NCBI RefSeq assembly: GCF_017302985.1
Contig: NZ_JAFIMU010000010.1
Coordinates: forward strand, 434,001-498,000
Direction of reading: 5' to 3'
Length of the DNA stretch: 64,000 bases
Origin: Corallococcus macrosporus
GTDB lineage: Bacteria; Myxococcota; Myxococcia; Myxococcales; Myxococcaceae
Position numbers and translations under genes: made by a program
Notes under the pieces: model-generated
Database searches by the model: none
The model's input: the letters and a program-made list of their open reading frames with translations, nothing else
What the model was told of the DNA's origin: nothing
Part shown: piece after piece, positions 1 through 8,072 of the stretch
How the letters are laid out: each line of letters begins with the position of its first letter
Numbering within the stretch: the first letter of the stretch is position 1

Positions 1-92
1 TCATCGCGGCCATGGCGCCCATGGTGCCCCTGCTCCTCGCCGATCGACGCTTCCTCGAGGTGATGTTGGCGCTCGGAAAAAGCGTGCTCTGA
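1..92 (+). CDS. C-terminal end of a protein of unknown function (partial)
   Basis: Only the last 29 codons of this gene are inside the window, ending in TGA at 90-92. The readable tail contains the hydrophobic stretch AAMAPMVPLLLADRRFLEV and ends GKSVL. That could be a membrane segment close to the C-terminus, but it is too short to identify a family. It converges with fpr, leaving 19 bases between the two stop codons. The reading frame is open to the window edge, has typical high-GC third positions and no competing ORF. I cannot assign a function. Confidence 0.5.
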   Translation, partial: IAAMAPMVPLLLADRRFLEVMLALGKSVL

Positions 93-111
93 GTCCAGAG
101 CCTACGAACCG

Positions 112-885
112 TCAGCGCTCGGCGAAGGCCTTCTCGGTGACGTAGTGCCCGGCCTCACCCGGGGTGCCCTCCCGGAAGCCGCGCTCCTCCAGCATGGTCG
201 TGAGGTCCGAGAGCATGCCGGGGCTGCCACAGAGCATCACCCGGTCCACCTCCGGGTTCAGCGGCGGCAGGCCCACGTCCTTGAAGAGCTTTTCGCTCTG
301 GATGAGGTCGGTGATGCGGCCCGTGTTGCGGAAGTCCTCACGCGTGACGCTCGGGTAGTACGTGAGCTTCTGCTTCACCAGCTCCCCGAAGAACTCGTTC
401 TGGGGCAGCTCGTGGATGAAGAGGTCGTGATAGGCCAGCTCCTCGGCCCGCCGGCAGGTGTGCGTGAGGATGACCCGGTCGAACTGCTCGTACGTCTCCG
501 GGTCCTTCACCAGGCTGAGGAACGGCGCCAGGCCCGTCCCCGTGCTCAGCATGTAGAGGTTCTTGCCGGGCAAGAGGTGCTTGAGCACGAGCGTGCCCGT
601 GGCCTTCTTGCTGACGAGGACCTGGTCCCCCTCCTTCAGGTGCTGCAGGCGGGAGGTCAGCGGCCCGCCGGGCACCTTGATGCTCAGGAACTCGAGGTGG
701 TCGTCATAGTGCGCGCTCACCATGCTGTAGGCGCGCAGCAGCGGCCGGCCTTCGACTTCCAGGCCCATCATCGTGAACTGGCCACTGGCGAAGCGGAAGC
801 CCGGGTCGCGCGTGGTGACAAAGCTGAACAGGGTGTCGGTCCAGTGGTGCACCCGCAGCACGGACTCCTTCATGAGACTGCTCAC
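112..885 (-). CDS. fpr: ferredoxin--NADP+ reductase
   Basis: This 257-residue protein matches the bacterial Fpr family in length and architecture: an N-terminal FAD-binding barrel followed by an NADP-binding Rossmann half. FAD-binding residues are seen in RAYSMVSA (about residue 50), where the RxYS signature sits, and the pyrophosphate site follows in VPGGPLTSRL. The nucleotide half shows STGTGLAPFLS and CGSPGML. Fpr enzymes move electrons between NADPH and ferredoxin or flavodoxin in the cytoplasm, often for oxidative-stress defence. A GTG start at 885 has GGGAG seven bases upstream; the ATG at 873 has a poorer site, so I prefer GTG. It is divergent from the kinase gene, with a 219-base gap. 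Confidence 0.93.
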   Translation of the reverse strand: MSSLMKESVLRVHHWTDTLFSFVTTRDPGFRFASGQFTMMGLEVEGRPLLRAYSMVSAHYDDHLEFLSIKVPGGPLTSRLQHLKEGDQVLVSKKATGTLVLKHLLPGKNLYMLSTGTGLAPFLSLVKDPETYEQFDRVILTHTCRRAEELAYHDLFIHELPQNEFFGELVKQKLTYYPSVTREDFRNTGRITDLIQSEKLFKDVGLPPLNPEVDRVMLCGSPGMLSDLTTMLEERGFREGTPGEAGHYVTEKAFAER

Positions 886-1104
886 GTCATCGCTCCCAAA
901 GAGGGTCAGGCCTACACGAGCGCCTCGCGCTCGAACACGCCGCGTTCTGCGACGGATTCCCCGCCGAGAACAAGGGAAGTCGGCGGGCAGCCTGCCTTGC
1001 GCTTATTGAGGGGTTCAGGTCTCCAGCGGCTCTTCTCACACGCCCTGTGAGGATGCCAGCCGTCAACCCGACTCTTCCCTGATTCACGGCTAGGATGGGA
1101 AAGC

Positions 1105-4100
1105 ATGGGGCACGGTGCTTTCGGCGACCTACAACTCGAAGCGGAGATCGGGCGCGGCTCGCAGAGCGTGGTCTACCGGGCCTCGCGCGGGGGCGCTGTC
1201 TTCGCACTCAAGGTCCTCCGGGAGGACGTGGCGCGCTCCGGCCACGTCTCGCGGACGCGCTTCCGCCGGGAGGCCGCGCTCCTGGCGTGTCTGCGGCACC
1301 GGAGCCTGCCGGCGATCCTCGAGGTGGGAGATGTAGACGGGCGGCCCTACCTCCTGCTGGAGCTCGTCCTCGGGCCGAGCCTCGCGGCGCACTTCGCGCA
1401 GGGGCGGCCGACGGAAGCTTCTCTCATTTCCATCGCGCGGGACCTCGCCGGGGCGCTGTCGGAGGTCCACCGGCACGGGCTGGTCCACCGGGACGTGAAG
1501 CCGCAGAACGTGGTGGTCTCGGACATCGGGCGCGCCACGCTGATCGACTTCGGGTTCGTCGCCCGGGCCACCGGCGGCGAGGCGGGCCGCAAGCTGGCGG
1601 GGACGCTGCAATACAGCGCGCCGGAGCAGTCCGGCATGCTCAAGCGGCCCGTGGACGGACGGGCGGACCTCTACGCGCTCGGGGCCATCCTCTTCGAGGG
1701 CGCCGCCGGCCGGCCCCCATTCACCGCCACCGACGTGGGCGAGCTGCTGCGGCAGCACGCCGCGCACCGTCCACCGGACCTGCGCGTCCTCCGTCCGGAC
1801 CTGAGCCCGGCCCTGGTCGCGGTCATCGAGAAGCTCCTCGCCAAGGACCCCGACGACCGGTACCCGTCCGGCGAAGCGCTCGCCGCCGACCTCGACCGCC
1901 TCTCCGGGCTGGAGGCATCTGGCAAGGCAGAGCTCCGCACGACACCGGTCGCGGAGTCCGCGTTCGCCGGCCGTGAGGCGGAGCTCGCCTCGCTGTCCCG
2001 GCTGTGGAGTCGCGGCCTGGAGCGTCGCGGCGGCGTGGCGCTCCTCCACGGCGAGAGCGGGAGCGGCAAGAGCCGGCTGATGCGCGAAACGGCGCGGCAG
2101 GCGCGCTCCGCCGGGGCGCTGGTGCTCGAGGGCAAGTGCCTCCGGGCGGATCCCCTGCCCTTCGCCCCGTTGCGCGAGGCCATCGACGAACACCTCCGGC
2201 AACTGCGGCGGTTGCCCGGCGCCGAGCGCGAAGCCGCCGAGCAGCGCATCCGACAGGCCGCCGGAGACGCGGCCGGACTCCTCAAGCGGCTGTCGCCGGG
2301 GCTCTCCCTCCTGTTCCGCGACGCGAGCGAGGAGGCCGGGCCGGACGAGGCGCAGGACCTCTTCTATGGCGCCGTCGCCCGCTTCCTGGTGCGCCTGGCC
2401 GAGTTCCACCCGGGCGCGGCGTTCCTCCTCGACGACGTCCAGTGGGCGGATCCAGCCACCCTCCAGGTCATGCGCTGGCTGTCGACGTTGCTCGCGCAGG
2501 CGCCCCTCGTCCTGCTGTGCACCTCGCGCGACGAGCCCGAGTGCGCGGAAGGACTGCGTGCCTTCACCGACGCCATCGGAGGCGCTGGAGAGGTCGTCCT
2601 GCGGCTCGGACCGCTGGCCCCTTCCGAGGTGGAGGCGCTGGTGTCGAGCGAGCTCGGAGGCCGCGCCGTCCCGGCCGAGCTCGTGGAGGCGGTGGCGTCC
2701 CGGAGCAACGGACTGCCGCTGGCGGTCGTGGAGTACGTCCGCGCGATGCTGGACTCCGGACTCCTCGTCCCGCACTGGGGCGCGTGGAAGCTCGACACCG
2801 AGGAGCTGGATCGGCTGCAGCTTCCCCAGGACGTGATCCAGCTCGTGGTCCGGCGGCTCGGCTCGCTCGGGGACGAAGCGCGGCGGGTCCTCACGGCGGC
2901 CGCGGTGGTCGGGATGCGGTTCTCGACGGCGCTGCTCGGCCCCAGCTGCGGGCTCGGGGAGGACGAGGTGCTGGCGGCGCTGTCCGAGGCGGTGACGGCG
3001 CGCCTGGTGGACTTCAAGGACGCGGGGACCTGCGCGTTCGTCCACAACCGCGTCCGCGAGGCGCTCCTCGGAGGGCTCTCGGTGGACGAGGCCCGAGCGC
3101 TGCACCGGGGCATCGCCACCGCGCTGGACGCCCAGGAGGGCCGGGACGCATCGAGGACGTATGCGCTGGCCCGTCACTACGAGCTGGGTGAGGCGCCCGA
3201 GCATGCCCGGCGGCGCTACGAGACCAACCTCGCCGCCGGACAACTGGCCCTGGAGGAGCGCGCCAACGAGGAGGCCCACGGCTTCCTCGAAGCAGCACAG
3301 CGGGCGGCCAGCGAGCTCGGGCTGCCGAGGGACGCGGAGCTGACCACCGCGCGCGGAGATGCCTGTGCGCGCTCGGGCCGGCTCGCCGAGGCGGTGGAGC
3401 AGTACACGCTCGCCCTCTCCGCGGAGCGCATCCCGGCGCGACGGGCGGAGCTGCGCTGCCGGCTGGCCCACGTGCACCTGGGAGGCTTCGACACCCAGCA
3501 GGCCTGGTCCGACATCGCCTCGGGCATGGCCGAGCTCGGCATCCGGCATCCCCGGAGTCCGCTGTTGGGAGTCTGGGTGCTCCTCTGGGCCTGGCTCGTC
3601 GGGTGGATGACGGGCCTGTTCGGATCACGTTTGGGGCCCGCCCGAGGAGCGGAGGCCGAACGCCATCGCCTCTTCGCCAAGCTCTGCGACCTGGGGGCGC
3701 ACGTCGCCTACTTCGACGTCCGCAACCTGCTGCTGCTCCAGATGACCTACCGGCCCTGGGCGTCGGCGCTCCGGCTCGGGCCGGGTCGCGAGCTGATCTT
3801 CTTCCTCGGGAACAACGCGATCGTGCAGGCGGTGCTGGGGCGTCCGCGGGCCGCGGCGAAGGAGTCCGCGAAGGCGGCGAGCGTGGCCGAGCAGCTCAAC
3901 GACCGGGCGCTGATCGCCCGGAGTCTGCTGTACCAGGGGATCGCGACGCACATCGCGGGGGACTCGTCCGGCGCGGAGGCGCAGCACCGGCGCTGGGTGG
4001 ACGCCTACGGGCGATTCCTCGACGCGGGGGACTTCGTCAATGGCTGCGTGGACGCGGCCTGGGCGATGCTGGCCCGAGGGTACGTGCGCGAAGCGGAAGC

Positions 4101-5937
4101 GTGGATCCGGCGCGCGCACGCACGAGCGGCCCCGGCAAGCGCGGGAGCGGATGCGGCGCTCCTCGGCCATCCCTACCCGTCCTTCCTCGGGGCCATCCTG
4201 GCGATCCTCGGACGGCCCACGGACGGGCTCGCGGAGCTTCAGCGCGTGCGGCGGATGGTGGAGAAGGCGCCCGGTGAGCGGTGGCGCTGGAGCGTCTACC
4301 TGCAGAACCTGGTGCTCTTCCACCTGGAGCAGGGAGAGCTGGGGCCCGCGCTCGAGGAGGCGATTCAAAGACATGCCCAGCTCGGGATGCGGCCGGAGTT
4401 CACGCCGTTCCACCTGAGGCTCTTCTTCGTCTACGCCGCCCACGCGCGCCTCGCGCAGCTCCGGGCGAGCACGCCACGAAACCGCGAGGAGCTGCTGGGC
4501 AAGACGCGTGCGGCCACAGCGGAGCTGAAGCGAGCGGCCACGACTCCGGTGCTCCGGGCCCATGCGCTCCTCTGCGAGGGCATCTTGCGACGGCAGGAGG
4601 GCAACGCGGCCATCTCCGAGAAGCTGCTCGCGAGGGCCGAGGCGCTGGCCCGCGAGGTGGACTGCCCGTGGGTCCTCTTCGAGGTGATGGTCGAGCGTGC
4701 CCAGCGCTTCCGCGAGCATGGGCGGATGGAGGCATCGAGGCGCGAGGCGAGGCTCGCGTTGACGCTGGCCGACGAGGCCGGCTGGGAGGCGCGAGCCCGG
4801 CGGGTGCGGGCCCACTTCCAGGTGGAGTCCTCCAGCCGGAGCACCTCCAACTCGGATCCCACGGAGGAGGCACCGGCGCACGCGCTCCGCCTGCAGCGGC
4901 AGCTCGATGCCCTGCTCGAGGTCAGCCTGGCCTGCGCGAACGTCTTCGAGCCCCGGGAGCAGGCGCGCGTGGCGCTGGACGTCATCGTGCGGATCTTCGG
5001 AGCGGAGCGAGCATTCCTGCTGCTCTGCCCGGAGGGGACGCAGGAGCTGTCACTCAGCGTGGGGCGCGGCGCGGGCGGAGTGGACCTCGCGGAGCTGGGC
5101 GGCTACAGCCGGACGGTGATTGAACGGGTCCGGGACACGCACCGGCCACTGGTCGTCACAGGCACCGACGAGGGCGAGGTGCGGGCCACGGAGAGCATCC
5201 TCGCCAATGACTTGCGGAGCATCATGGCCGCGCCGCTGCTCCTGCACGGAAGGCTGCTCGGGGTGGTCTACCTGGACCACCGTCTGGCGCGAGGCGTGTT
5301 CGGCCGAGAGGACGAGGTCATCTTCGTGGCCATCGCCAATCACATCTCGGTCGCGCTGGAGACAGCCCGGGCCGCGCGCCTGCAGTTGGAGCGGGTCTCG
5401 CTGGAGCGGGACCTGGCGGCGATGCACCAGCAGGCGAACACCGACGCGCTCACCGGACTGAGGAATCGAAGGGCCCTCGAAGAGCATCTCCAGACAGCAA
5501 GTGCCCGGGCAAGGCGGAGCGGCCTGCCGCTGACCGTGATGATGATGGACATCGACCACTTCAAGTCGGTGAACGACAAGCACGGGCACCAGACAGGAGA
5601 CGTGGTGCTGGCGTCCGTGGCGAAGGCCGTGGCGACCTGCACGCGAATCACCGACTTCGTGGCCCGCTACGGAGGCGAGGAGTTCTGCGTGGTGCTCGAG
5701 GACACCGACCCCACAGGAGCGCAGGCCCTGGCCGAACACATCCGCCAGACCGTGGCCGCGCTCACATTCCATAGCGAAGCCGGAGAGTTCAAGGTCACGA
5801 GTTCCGCCGGGCTCGGAGCACTGGGCGTGCATGGGGACACCATCGAAGAGGTCCTCCACGCAGCGGACGAAGCGCTCTACGCAGCCAAGCGCGGCGGCCG
5901 GAACCAGGTGCAGGTCGCCCATGCGAAGGCAGCCTGA
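1105..5937 (+). CDS. Ser/Thr protein kinase - AAA-type ATPase - TPR - GAF - GGDEF fusion protein
   Basis: A 1610-residue signalling protein. Residues 10-270 are a Hanks-type kinase with glycine loop GRGSQS (16-21), Lys36, HRDVKPQN (128-135) and DFG (148-150), so it looks catalytically intact. Residues about 290-650 are a PknK/MalT-like ATPase with Walker A GESGSGKS (316-323) and Walker B FLLDDVQWAD. A long helical, TPR-like middle follows (about 680-1240), then a GAF domain (about 1270-1425) and a C-terminal GGDEF domain. The active-site motif is GGEEF (1523-1527) with an RITD inhibitory site (1514-1517), predicting an active, product-inhibited diguanylate cyclase. It probably links phosphorylation to c-di-GMP; the input signal is unknown. 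It ends four bases before the converging immunity gene. Confidence 0.9.
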   Translation: MGHGAFGDLQLEAEIGRGSQSVVYRASRGGAVFALKVLREDVARSGHVSRTRFRREAALLACLRHRSLPAILEVGDVDGRPYLLLELVLGPSLAAHFAQGRPTEASLISIARDLAGALSEVHRHGLVHRDVKPQNVVVSDIGRATLIDFGFVARATGGEAGRKLAGTLQYSAPEQSGMLKRPVDGRADLYALGAILFEGAAGRPPFTATDVGELLRQHAAHRPPDLRVLRPDLSPALVAVIEKLLAKDPDDRYPSGEALAADLDRLSGLEASGKAELRTTPVAESAFAGREAELASLSRLWSRGLERRGGVALLHGESGSGKSRLMRETARQARSAGALVLEGKCLRADPLPFAPLREAIDEHLRQLRRLPGAEREAAEQRIRQAAGDAAGLLKRLSPGLSLLFRDASEEAGPDEAQDLFYGAVARFLVRLAEFHPGAAFLLDDVQWADPATLQVMRWLSTLLAQAPLVLLCTSRDEPECAEGLRAFTDAIGGAGEVVLRLGPLAPSEVEALVSSELGGRAVPAELVEAVASRSNGLPLAVVEYVRAMLDSGLLVPHWGAWKLDTEELDRLQLPQDVIQLVVRRLGSLGDEARRVLTAAAVVGMRFSTALLGPSCGLGEDEVLAALSEAVTARLVDFKDAGTCAFVHNRVREALLGGLSVDEARALHRGIATALDAQEGRDASRTYALARHYELGEAPEHARRRYETNLAAGQLALEERANEEAHGFLEAAQRAASELGLPRDAELTTARGDACARSGRLAEAVEQYTLALSAERIPARRAELRCRLAHVHLGGFDTQQAWSDIASGMAELGIRHPRSPLLGVWVLLWAWLVGWMTGLFGSRLGPARGAEAERHRLFAKLCDLGAHVAYFDVRNLLLLQMTYRPWASALRLGPGRELIFFLGNNAIVQAVLGRPRAAAKESAKAASVAEQLNDRALIARSLLYQGIATHIAGDSSGAEAQHRRWVDAYGRFLDAGDFVNGCVDAAWAMLARGYVREAEAWIRRAHARAAPASAGADAALLGHPYPSFLGAILAILGRPTDGLAELQRVRRMVEKAPGERWRWSVYLQNLVLFHLEQGELGPALEEAIQRHAQLGMRPEFTPFHLRLFFVYAAHARLAQLRASTPRNREELLGKTRAATAELKRAATTPVLRAHALLCEGILRRQEGNAAISEKLLARAEALAREVDCPWVLFEVMVERAQRFREHGRMEASRREARLALTLADEAGWEARARRVRAHFQVESSSRSTSNSDPTEEAPAHALRLQRQLDALLEVSLACANVFEPREQARVALDVIVRIFGAERAFLLLCPEGTQELSLSVGRGAGGVDLAELGGYSRTVIERVRDTHRPLVVTGTDEGEVRATESILANDLRSIMAAPLLLHGRLLGVVYLDHRLARGVFGREDEVIFVAIANHISVALETARAARLQLERVSLERDLAAMHQQANTDALTGLRNRRALEEHLQTASARARRSGLPLTVMMMDIDHFKSVNDKHGHQTGDVVLASVAKAVATCTRITDFVARYGGEEFCVVLEDTDPTGAQALAEHIRQTVAALTFHSEAGEFKVTSSAGLGALGVHGDTIEEVLHAADEALYAAKRGGRNQVQVAHAKAA

Positions 5938-5941
5938 AGAA

Positions 5942-6313
5942 TCACCTGGGCTTGTATGTCCCGTCCTTCCACGCATCGAGCAGCACTGCCGCGCTAAGGC
6001 CAACCTGGCTCAAGGGCGGTGTTGCAAGCTCGGCCAGTACTCGTGCGCCTTCCGTGGGGGCGAATCCCAGCGCGGCTGAAGCTGCCCAGAAGCGCGTGCC
6101 TGGAGCTGGGTCGCCAAGAAGCTTCAGGATCCATGCGTGCGCATCCGCACCGCGTCCCCGCAGTTCCGTCTCGATGGCGAGCACGCGGTCATATTCTTTG
6201 TTCGCCGCCCGCGTTTTCAGGGCATCCAAAAGGTGGCCGTGTTTCGCTGAAATCTCTCGGTACTTCTCCACGAGCTCGTCCGTAGAGAGGGCTTTCCAGG
6301 CATCTGCCTTCAT
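5942..6313 (-). CDS. putative immunity protein of a SitA-like toxin (DUF2019-like)
   Basis: A 123-residue cytoplasmic-looking helical protein. I start it at the ATG at 6313, which overlaps the toxin stop codon as ATGA. Motifs such as LVEKYREISAKHG and NKEYDRVLAIETELRGRG resemble DUF2019, a short alpha-helical repeat family that recurs as the immunity partner of myxobacterial polymorphic toxins (family recollection, not searched). Its base composition is clearly less GC-rich than its neighbours, as is the toxin C-terminus, suggesting the two were acquired as a module. By position it should neutralise the nuclease encoded just upstream. It is still intact although the toxin frame is broken. Exact family is uncertain. 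Confidence 0.7.
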   Translation of the reverse strand: MKADAWKALSTDELVEKYREISAKHGHLLDALKTRAANKEYDRVLAIETELRGRGADAHAWILKLLGDPAPGTRFWAASAALGFAPTEGARVLAELATPPLSQVGLSAAVLLDAWKDGTYKPR

Positions 6314-7633
6314 GGAATGGCACCAAACTGTTTGAGCATCCGGAGGCCGAACGCCCGCTGTTGTTCGTAGGACTGCTCTCGAAGCCATTCACGAACGACC
6401 CGGTTGTCGGCAAAGCGCTGCTTGGAGGAATAGTACGCGCTGATCCGCTCGTGAACCCTCACATCGACGGCGACGACATTGTCCGTGTTGTGAAGGGCTT
6501 CAGGCCCAAAGCGCTCAACGTTCCCAGGCGTCTGCTCGACAATGTGATGCCACTGCTTTCCGCTGCCCGCCGGCCCCATCGCCTTCTTGAAACCACTGAA
6601 GGACTTCCACGCCTTCACGCGCGACGAACCGGCGCCGCTCGATGACATGGCCACAGCACCGGGAGCGAGGCCGAACGTGAAGCCATCCGCGGCAATGGCC
6701 ACGGACTCGACCTGCCCCACGGCCGCGTAGCCCCCCCCCCGCCTCGGACTCGGCCCTCACCGCGGCCTGGGCGGCCCCTGGCAACCCCGGAAGCTTCGCG
6801 CCCAGCGCGACCCCCGTGCTTCCAATGGCCGCCGTCGCCAGCATCACGAACGCCCGCGCCGCGTTCCGCCCCATCACCTTCCCGAACCGCTCCCCCGCCC
6901 CTCGCAGCTCATCGAACGTCAGCGCCGCATCCGCCTCCACCATCAGGTGCCGGAAGCCCTGAATGAGTCCCCAGAACGTATCGATGCCCACGTAGGCAAT
7001 GAGCGCCGCTGTCAGCACCGCCGCCACGCCCTTCGTCGCGGGCTCCGGCACCGTCCAGAGCAGCGCGTAGGTCGCGGCCGTCCACAGCGCGGCCTGCACC
7101 AGGGCCTCGGGATTCGCCAAGTCCTTCACGGCGTCCCACAGCTCCTCCAGCACCGCCCCCTTCGCCAGCGCGAGCGCCAGGGCGAAGCGACCATCCCCCG
7201 CGATGACCGGCCCCTCGCTCAACAGCCCCAGGCAGTCCCCCGGCCGTCCAGTCCGGCCACACCAACGCAAGTAGGCGCGGGTCAGCTCCACGTCGGCCTG
7301 CGATTGCCCACCCGCCAGGTGCTCACCCGGCCCGAGCGGCGTGATGCGGCGGCGCCGCACGTCCACGAGGTACGAACCGCTCCGGGGCTCCACCTCGAAC
7401 AGCCGCCGCGCGGCCTCCTGCGCCCGCGGCGACGCTCGGATCCGCTGGCCCAATCGCGCCACGGCCTCCTTCACGTCGTCCGCATCCAGCACCACGGATC
7501 CGGCAGCGCGCTCCGTGCGAGGCACATGCACGACCGGCGAACCGCGCCCCGTGTCGAGCCGGACGACCTTCGTCGCCCCGCCGCACCCGACCAGCACCCA
7601 GAGCAGGGCCAGCACCCACCACGGCAGCCGCAT
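6310..7633 (-). pseudogene. SitA-like polymorphic toxin lipoprotein, frameshifted at a G10 tract
   Basis: The start at 7633 gives a lipoprotein signal with lipobox LVGC (Cys17), then a long conserved-type body with hydrophobic helices. At codon 298 the coding strand has ten consecutive G, and the frame slips: without correction it ends at 6515 after 372 residues. Removing one G (or adding two) restores a 440-residue protein whose C-terminus carries WHHIVEQ, LHNTDNVV and YYSSKQ, an HNH-type nuclease-like toxin domain. This layout matches SitA toxins, which myxobacteria pass between cells by outer-membrane exchange. I see no SitB-like gene beside it. The slip may be real inactivation, phase variation or an assembly error. 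The stop overlaps the immunity ATG by four bases. Confidence 0.75.
6731..6740 (-). repeat. homopolymer tract (G10 on the coding strand) in the toxin gene
   Basis: Ten consecutive C on the plus strand, read as ten G in the toxin gene. Nine G would join the N-terminal 298 codons in frame to the nuclease domain as ...SEAGGGYAAVGQVESVA; ten G causes the frameshift. The tract lies where composition changes from very GC-rich to noticeably lower GC. Confidence 0.95.
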
Positions 7634-7655
7634 GCGAACCTCCGGCCCCAGGACA

Positions 7656-7692
7656 CGAAAAAGGCCGGCTGCCACAGGGGCAACCGGCCTTC
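7656..7692 (-). terminator. intrinsic terminator downstream of tRNA-Thr
   Basis: On the minus strand a strong hairpin (AAGGCCGG ... CCGGCCTT, arms extended by TTGCC/GGCAG) is followed directly by a run of five T. It lies between the tRNA 3' end and the toxin start codon, so it should separate tRNA transcription from the toxin gene. Confidence 0.85.
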
Positions 7693-7699
7693 TTCTTCT

Positions 7700-7775
<76 letters not shown>

Positions 7776-7942
7776 GCACCGAAAGTGCGCGGTAAGTACC
7801 ATCCGCATCCGGACCCGGCAAGCAGTTTCTCCGCGCCTCTTCAGGGCCTCGCCTCCACCCCCGCTTCTAAGCGCCAGAAGCCCTGACACCCATGACACGG
7901 TGCATCGGGTGGAGTGACACACCGCGTCGCCTAAGTCCGCGA

Positions 7943-7967
7943 CATTTCTCCATAATTTGGAGAAATG
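7943..7967. promoter_or_regulatory. perfect inverted repeat upstream of gdhA (putative operator)
   Basis: CATTTCTCC and GGAGAAATG are perfect 9-base complementary arms around ATAATTT. The site is AT-rich in a GC-rich genome and ends 17 bases before a candidate -35 box for gdhA. It has no T-run typical of a terminator, so a regulator binding site is more likely. Confidence 0.6.
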
Positions 7968-7984
7968 GTCGGCTGCCAGAGCGG

Positions 7985-8014
7985 TTGAACTCGCGTGGCG
8001 CCTGTGCTCATAAG
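7985..8014 (+). promoter_or_regulatory. candidate sigma-70 promoter of gdhA
   Basis: TTGAAC at 7985-7990 and CATAAG at 8009-8014 are separated by 18 bases and lie about 60 bases ahead of the chosen gdhA start. The match is partial (four of six in each box) and rests on position beside the inverted repeat. Confidence 0.4.
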
Positions 8015-8072
8015 GGCGCCGCTTTCCCCAGTGGCCCCCATCCGGGTGGGCCCTCAAGGAGCACGTTCCATC

